Source of the DNA: a virus
Strand: one strand, 5' to 3'
Length of the DNA stretch: 39,175 nucleotides
Virus record (IMG/VR): IMGVR_UViG_3300045454_000043
Location: 1-39,175 of that record
Shown: positions 34,840 to 39,175 of the stretch, piece after piece
How the letters are laid out: every line of letters starts with the position of its first letter
Position numbering within the stretch: the stretch's first letter is position 1
Notes under the pieces: model-generated
The model's database searches: none
The model's input: only the letters and a program-made list of their open reading frames with translations
What the model was told of the DNA's origin: nothing
Translations under genes and position numbers: made by a program

Positions 34840-36263
34840 GCGGCCTCCTCGGACTCGGCATCGGCTTCCTGATCGGGGGCCAGTTCGGCCCCTGCGCGGC
34901 GCACGATGGCGCGCGCTTCTTCGCGAGTGACCACCGGGCCGACGCCGAGGTACACCTTCTGGATCACCTCGGCCACCTCTCGGGCTTCGCCCGCGTCGCC
35001 GCCTTGAGCGGCCGTATCCGCCTCGCTCGTGGTCGACATGACGGGTAGCCCGTACTTCGCGCGGAGGTGCGCCTCGAGGGCCGGGTTCCACCGGATCGCT
35101 CCGGACTCCAGCAGCGCGCGGATCGCCTCAGCCGTCGCGGGGTACTCCGCGCCGATTTTCGGGGGAACGAGCCGGGGGGCCGGCTCCATGGGTCCCCAGT
35201 TCGCGTCGACGAGGTCCTCGATGACGTGCTGCTGCACGGTCGTGGTGATGTGGCGCCCGAGCCCGTTCAGGGAGCGGGTGAAGAAGCTCTCGAACGTGTC
35301 ACCCAGGGCGTATGACCCGGTCGAGTTGTCGCCGCCGAGGTTCAGGAAGTTGGCGAGGACCGTCCGGCCGATCTGCTCGTCGTAATACCGGATCTGCTTG
35401 TCCAGGTCCGGCAGACGGCCCTCGACGCCTGAGAACTTCAGCTGAGCCCCATGCGGGAGCGCCGCTCCGGCAGCGTCACCGGCTCGCGCACCCTTCGCGA
35501 TCGCCAGTCCCCGCGCGATCTCCGCTTCGAGCCACTGCATCACCTCGTCGTAATCCGCCGTCGCGGGCGGCGCCGCGCTGGTATAGACCGGCAGACCAAG
35601 TCCATTCCGTTCCGCGGCAAGCGCCTGCACGCGCAGCGTGCGGTCCTTGAGGAGCCACATTTTGTACGCCGCGCGCAGCAGGGAGACTCCGACCCAGTTG
35701 GCTCCCTCGCGTTCGTTCACGAACACGACGAGTCGCTTGACGGGGATCTCGACGGGGCTGTTGCCGCCCTGCCCGTGCTGGACGATCGCGGACAGGCCAC
35801 CGTCCCGCTCGACCTTGAAGTCGGCGATCGTGCGGGGCGGCCGCCAAGCGAGCTTGGCGAGGCGTGTCCGGCCGGCGGTGTCGATGTCGTAGACCTGCTC
35901 GAACACGGAGTGCCCGAACACGAGCTCGAGGAGCGCGAGACGCAGGAACTCGTCCCAGGAGAACCGGCCCTTGGTCCGAAGCGGCGCCACCCGCTCGCGC
36001 CCCACGATCCCGAGGTTCAGGTCGTCGGCCACGAGCTGCGCGACCTCGTCGCGCACGCCCGTCGCGTCGAGCATCCACTCCGACTCCTGCATCGGCAGCG
36101 TGACCGCCCGCAGCACCGACATCACCTGCGAGTCCTCGCGGCGCATCCGGTCGAAGACGTTGTTGGACAGCGGCCAGATCAGGTCCGGGTTCGTCTCGCT
36201 GACTTCGGCCAGCATGCCGGCCCAGCCCTGCAGCGCGCCGGTCTGGTATCCGATCTCAGCCAA
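34836..36263 (-). CDS. Portal protein, DUF935/Mu gp29-like (475 aa)
   Basis: TTG 36263 is chosen: AGGAGG lies 7 bases upstream and no ATG or GTG is near. The protein has portal features of the DUF935 family: VSETNPDLIWPLSNNVFDRM near the start, KRLVVFVNEREGANWVGVSL in the middle and FLNLGGDNSTGSYALGDTFE about residue 310-330. The C-terminus is acidic. Twelve copies form the ring through which DNA enters and leaves; it receives the terminase during packaging. Confidence 0.87.
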   Translation of the reverse strand: MAEIGYQTGALQGWAGMLAEVSETNPDLIWPLSNNVFDRMRREDSQVMSVLRAVTLPMQESEWMLDATGVRDEVAQLVADDLNLGIVGRERVAPLRTKGRFSWDEFLRLALLELVFGHSVFEQVYDIDTAGRTRLAKLAWRPPRTIADFKVERDGGLSAIVQHGQGGNSPVEIPVKRLVVFVNEREGANWVGVSLLRAAYKMWLLKDRTLRVQALAAERNGLGLPVYTSAAPPATADYDEVMQWLEAEIARGLAIAKGARAGDAAGAALPHGAQLKFSGVEGRLPDLDKQIRYYDEQIGRTVLANFLNLGGDNSTGSYALGDTFESFFTRSLNGLGRHITTTVQQHVIEDLVDANWGPMEPAPRLVPPKIGAEYPATAEAIRALLESGAIRWNPALEAHLRAKYGLPVMSTTSEADTAAQGGDAGEAREVAEVIQKVYLGVGPVVTREEARAIVRRAGAELAPDQEADAESEEAA

Positions 36264-36277
36264 GGGCGGGCCTCCTG

Positions 36278-38134
36278 TCAGAATCGGGCGACCGCCAGGT
36301 CAACGTCGCCGGACGTCCCGACGTTGTCGCGGGTGAGGATCTGCGCCGACGGCGGCGGGGGCGGCGCCTCGGGCTTGTGGTTGTGCAAGAGCCATAGCGC
36401 CGCGATCCACGCGCGCAGCGCGGCGATGTCCACCGGTGACTTCACCGGATCGAGCACCCAGGTGCCACCGGCGAGCGCCTTCCGCTCGGCGGTCTGAGCG
36501 GCGAGGTCGAGGGCCGGCCACGGTGTGTGCCAGACGCGGCGCGCTCGGAGGGCGTCGTCCGCATCGGCGTATGCGTCGAGCAGATCCGAGCCCGCGAGGT
36601 CGTGCAACGGCATCCGGAATTTCCGGTCAGCCTTGAGCTTCTTGATCAGAGTGGACTCCGGAGCACCGCGAGCCTGCCCAGTGACTGCCTTGATCCGACC
36701 CTTGCGGTCCTTGTGCGTCAGCCACTCCGCCACCCAGTCGGGGCCGTAGCGTCCGGTGACGATCTCGACCTGTGGCAGCCCGTCCGGTCGCCATCCGGCG
36801 AGAGCGACGTATGTGAGCGCGCGGCTGTTGGACTGGGCGACGCCGGCGACGACCGGCCCGACGATGGCGTCCTGGTGAGCGTTCTTGACGCGCTTGCGCC
36901 CGTCTGGTCCGGTGATTGTCTCGACGGTGGTCTCTTCCCAGGCGCCGGGGTCGAACGGGCCGGACGTGGCTCCCTCGTTCCACTGACACAGCACTTCGGT
37001 GCGGAACACCCACTCGGGGTCGGTGTTGCAGGCGGATGCGATGGACTTCGTGGCGACGGTGTAGCCGCGCGAGGGGTTGGCGGCGGACCATCCAGCCCGG
37101 TCGCGCTTGTCGCATCCGGGCGGGGCGGACCACTCCAGCAGGCAGAGGGTGTCTTCGTCCTGCTCCAGGTCTACGAGGTCAAGATCCAGCTCGTCCTCGT
37201 CGTCGAACTCGTCGACGTCGTGCTCGTCGTCGTCTTCGTCGAAAGACTCCATCGTCTCGAGGTCGAACTGGGTAGGGCCTGCCTCGACGTCTTCCTCCGC
37301 TGCGGCGACGCCGTCGGGGTCGCCGAGCGCCTTGTGCGCCATGACCCGGAGGTACTTCAGCACCCGGCTCGTCACGTCGCCGGCGTTGGACAGCGCGAGG
37401 ATGAGCGCCTCAGCGCGCGCCATCGTGGTCTTCGTGATCGCGCCCCACGCGTCCCATGTCTGATGCTCGCGGAGCTCGTCGAGCAGCACGAGGTTCCCGG
37501 AGAGCCCGCGGCCGGCGCGACGGTTGGCGGCTTTCACCTTGTACTTCACGCCGGACGTCAGGACGAGGGCCTTCTTGCCGTTGACCTTGACCGTGTTCGC
37601 AACGAGCGTGGACAGCTCGTCGTCGGCCATGACCAGGTCGACGACTTCCTCCCACAGCGACTCGGCGACATCTAGGTCCTGCGCAGTGCCGAGGACGAGC
37701 GGCCACCGCCACACGAACATCAGCCAGATCGTGAGGACCTGGGCGAGCGTCGACTTGCCATTCTGTCGCGCAACGAGCACGACGACGGTCCGGAACCGGA
37801 GCGCGCCGTCCTCGTTCAGCTCGAGCATGCGGATCAGCGCGGCCCGCTGCCACGGCAGCAGAGTGATGCCGAGCACCTCGTAGGCGAAGTCGATGACCTC
37901 GAATCCGAGGGATGTCTCGGGCGTGAGCTCACGGAGCGGCGGCGTCGAGATCCGCGGTTCGGCGTTGCCGAAGAGGTGCGCGGTCTCCGGCGTCGCCTTG
38001 TCATGCTCGTGGACCTTGTCGACGTAGACCTGTCCGCAACCGACGGGGACCGGCCAGCGCGTGAGACGAGTCGCCTCAGCCCGCCTGGCGGCGCGCGGCG
38101 GCCGCGTCCTCGAACTTGCTGATCTTGCCGCCAC
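36278..38134 (-). CDS. terL: Terminase large subunit (618 aa)
   Basis: No good start is found outside the terS gene. GTG 38134, with AAGG at 7 bases, is preferred over GTG 38155; both overlap terS by about 60-80 bp. The ATPase domain has a Walker A-like VARQNGKST (about 121-129) and Walker B LVLLDEL (about 215-221). Between ATPase and nuclease domains lies a very acidic insertion (about 297-328, mostly Asp and Glu). The C-terminal nuclease domain includes PLHDLAGSDLLDAYADADDA. It pumps and cuts phage DNA at the portal. Confidence 0.92.
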   Translation of the reverse strand: MAARSASSRTRPPRAARRAEATRLTRWPVPVGCGQVYVDKVHEHDKATPETAHLFGNAEPRISTPPLRELTPETSLGFEVIDFAYEVLGITLLPWQRAALIRMLELNEDGALRFRTVVVLVARQNGKSTLAQVLTIWLMFVWRWPLVLGTAQDLDVAESLWEEVVDLVMADDELSTLVANTVKVNGKKALVLTSGVKYKVKAANRRAGRGLSGNLVLLDELREHQTWDAWGAITKTTMARAEALILALSNAGDVTSRVLKYLRVMAHKALGDPDGVAAAEEDVEAGPTQFDLETMESFDEDDDEHDVDEFDDEDELDLDLVDLEQDEDTLCLLEWSAPPGCDKRDRAGWSAANPSRGYTVATKSIASACNTDPEWVFRTEVLCQWNEGATSGPFDPGAWEETTVETITGPDGRKRVKNAHQDAIVGPVVAGVAQSNSRALTYVALAGWRPDGLPQVEIVTGRYGPDWVAEWLTHKDRKGRIKAVTGQARGAPESTLIKKLKADRKFRMPLHDLAGSDLLDAYADADDALRARRVWHTPWPALDLAAQTAERKALAGGTWVLDPVKSPVDIAALRAWIAALWLLHNHKPEAPPPPPSAQILTRDNVGTSGDVDLAVARF

Positions 38135-38693
38135 TGCCCGCCTTCTTCCGCGCACTCTCGGGCAGCGCTGCCGGTGTGATCTGCAGCTCGGCGCATCCCT
38201 TGAGGTAGCTGGGGATCATCACGAACGATGCCTTCTGCAGCGCCTCTAGCCCGGCGCGCTGCGCCTCGTCGATGAGCCAAGCGAGCGTGAGGACCGCCTC
38301 GCACGCGCCCTCAAATTCTTTGGAGTCGCCGAGCTTCGCCGCCTTCATCGACCGCTTGGTCGCGTCGTACATCGGCCCCGCTTTGCGGCGCGCCGAAGGC
38401 GGCCGGTTGAACAGCGGCGCCCAATCCTTGATCTGGTCGGCGAGCTGCCTCTCCGCGGCGAGCGCGGGGTGCACGATCGCGCCCTTCTTCTCGTCACCGA
38501 CCACGAGGCCGTCGTCCGCCACCTGCTTGGCCGTGCTGCGCCAGCGGGCGATGAGCGTGCAGTACGCCTCGAACATCGCCGCGTCGACGATCGGCGCGAA
38601 CGATGCGGCTCGATCAACCGTCTCCCGCCAGACGTCGGCGACGGCCCCGCTGAGCCGCTCAGGCGGTTCAGTGGGAATCTTGGGAGCCGACAT
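38076..38693 (-). CDS. terS: Terminase small subunit, P27-like (205 aa)
   Basis: ATG 38693 follows GGGAG at five bases. The pattern (PPERLSGAVADVWRETVDRA, then FEAYCTLIARWRSTAKQVAD, later LAWLIDEAQRAGLEALQKAS) matches the P27 family of small terminase subunits. It is longer than P27 itself because of a central insertion. The C-terminus is a basic Lys/Gly/Ala tail that would contact TerL. It recognises the packaging site and loads TerL. Confidence 0.82.
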   Translation of the reverse strand: MSAPKIPTEPPERLSGAVADVWRETVDRAASFAPIVDAAMFEAYCTLIARWRSTAKQVADDGLVVGDEKKGAIVHPALAAERQLADQIKDWAPLFNRPPSARRKAGPMYDATKRSMKAAKLGDSKEFEGACEAVLTLAWLIDEAQRAGLEALQKASFVMIPSYLKGCAELQITPAALPESARKKAGSGGKISKFEDAAAARRQAG

Positions 38694-39087
38694 GGAGACT
38701 CCCAACGGTCAGGGCTGGCGGGCGCAAGGTCTTGAGGGTGATCGATCCGAGTCGGATGCGCCCGAGCTCCAGGCGGTTTAAGTCTTCGATCTGACGCTCG
38801 AGCGCCGCCGGCCGGAGGCGGGCGACGAGGTCGGAGAGGGTTCGGCGCGACCCGGGCCACTCGACGATCTCCGCGACCTGCGTGACCGTGATGCGCGGAT
38901 AGTCGGCGAGGACATCGCGCACGGCCGGCTCGTACTCGTCTGCCATTGACGGGCGCTGGTACTGCAGGCGGGCGTCGGGGTCGATGGCCCGCCGCACCGC
39001 GTTGCGCGACGCGCCACGCTCACGCGCGATGCCGCGTATCGATCCGCCGGCCGAGTGGGCATCCCGGATGGCTCGACGGTCGTGCAC
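38668..39087 (-). CDS. HTH DNA-binding protein, IstA N-terminus-like (139 aa)
   Basis: GTG 39087 follows GGAGG at nine bases. Residues 2-33 form a helix-turn-helix like that of the IS21 transposase IstA (SIRGIARERGASRNAVRRAI). A second HTH-like unit follows (about 50-90, ITVTQVAEIVEWPGSRRTLS). No transposase catalytic domain is present. It is the first gene at the packaging end and overlaps terS by 26 bp, so it may bind the cos region or act as an accessory packaging regulator. Confidence 0.65.
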   Translation of the reverse strand: MHDRRAIRDAHSAGGSIRGIARERGASRNAVRRAIDPDARLQYQRPSMADEYEPAVRDVLADYPRITVTQVAEIVEWPGSRRTLSDLVARLRPAALERQIEDLNRLELGRIRLGSITLKTLRPPALTVGSLHVGSQDSH

Positions 39088-39175
39088 GCCAGCATCCTCC
39101 CCCGATCAGGGGCCGTTTTCACCGCCATCAAACACGCGGGAGGGGGACCCCCTCGGCCTCGGGGGGAGAGGAAGC
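39088..39175. other. Window end, GC-rich non-coding, possible packaging end
   Basis: No gene is seen. It holds a GC-rich symmetrical stretch (CCCCC...GGGGG around 39148-39166). Left of terS is where a cos or pac site would lie, but no overhang or repeat can be established from one sequence. Confidence 0.35.

Noticed and set aside
38668-39087. IS21 transposase fragment
   Set aside because: Only the helix-turn-helix resembles IstA; no catalytic DDE domain or terminal repeats, and the position before terS is normal for a phage DNA-binding gene.

Overview
The window reads as the essentially complete genome, or near-complete contig, of a temperate siphovirus of a high-G+C actinobacterium. A Microbacterium-like host is an inference from codon bias, frequent GTG starts, leaderless promoters, and DUF3263 and Lsr2-like genes; nothing here proves the host. 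Read on the minus strand from 39175 down to 1, it follows the usual phage order: DNA-packaging end, head, tail, lysis, integration/immunity, early genes. The repressor, attP and integrase lie side by side and uninterrupted, which is the free (virion or circular) arrangement and not that of an integrated prophage.

Layout. 39.1-31.2 kb (minus): HTH protein, TerS, TerL, DUF935-type portal, ClpP-like maturation protease with a nested scaffold start, decoration protein, HK97-type capsid and head-tail connectors. 31.2-17.6 kb (minus): tail-completion proteins, major tail protein, tail-assembly chaperones joined by a -1 frameshift at a CCCAAAA heptamer, a 913-residue tape measure, distal and minor tail proteins, an M15-type endolysin, a membrane-anchored collagen-like protein, a holin-like protein, two tiny membrane proteins and an 819-residue tail protein with a BNR-like domain. 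17.6-14.1 kb: accessory block with an O-antigen polymerase/ligase-like membrane protein (+), a strong terminator, a second tyrosine integrase (-), a small unknown gene (+) and a lipoprotein (+). 14.1-12.6 kb: genetic switch with a leaderless XRE-type repressor gene (+) whose 3' part contains a 35-bp tRNA 3'-end (attP core), followed by a coupled tyrosine integrase, and divergent to it a leaderless xis-like gene. 12.6-0.05 kb (minus): one long early operon, most genes linked by ATGA/GTGA/TGATG overlaps (antirepressor, RusA-like resolvase, DUF3263, ParB-like, Lsr2-like, C5 methyltransferase, a third tyrosine recombinase, a replication-initiator-like protein and many small zinc-finger or membrane proteins), ending at a terminator, a structured non-coding segment, an HNH gene and an apparently frameshifted small gene.

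How it fits together. The divergent leaderless promoters at 12.67-12.76 kb share a 13-bp inverted repeat that is a plausible repressor operator. Because attP lies inside the repressor reading frame and integrase follows by an ATGA overlap, integration would replace the repressor C-terminus with host-encoded residues and cut integrase away from the repressor promoter. This is the architecture of integration-dependent immunity described for mycobacteriophage BPs and relatives, and it is the most interesting system in the window. The polymerase/ligase-like gene, with its own promoter next to a putative receptor-binding tail protein, is a candidate lysogenic-conversion (receptor-masking) module.
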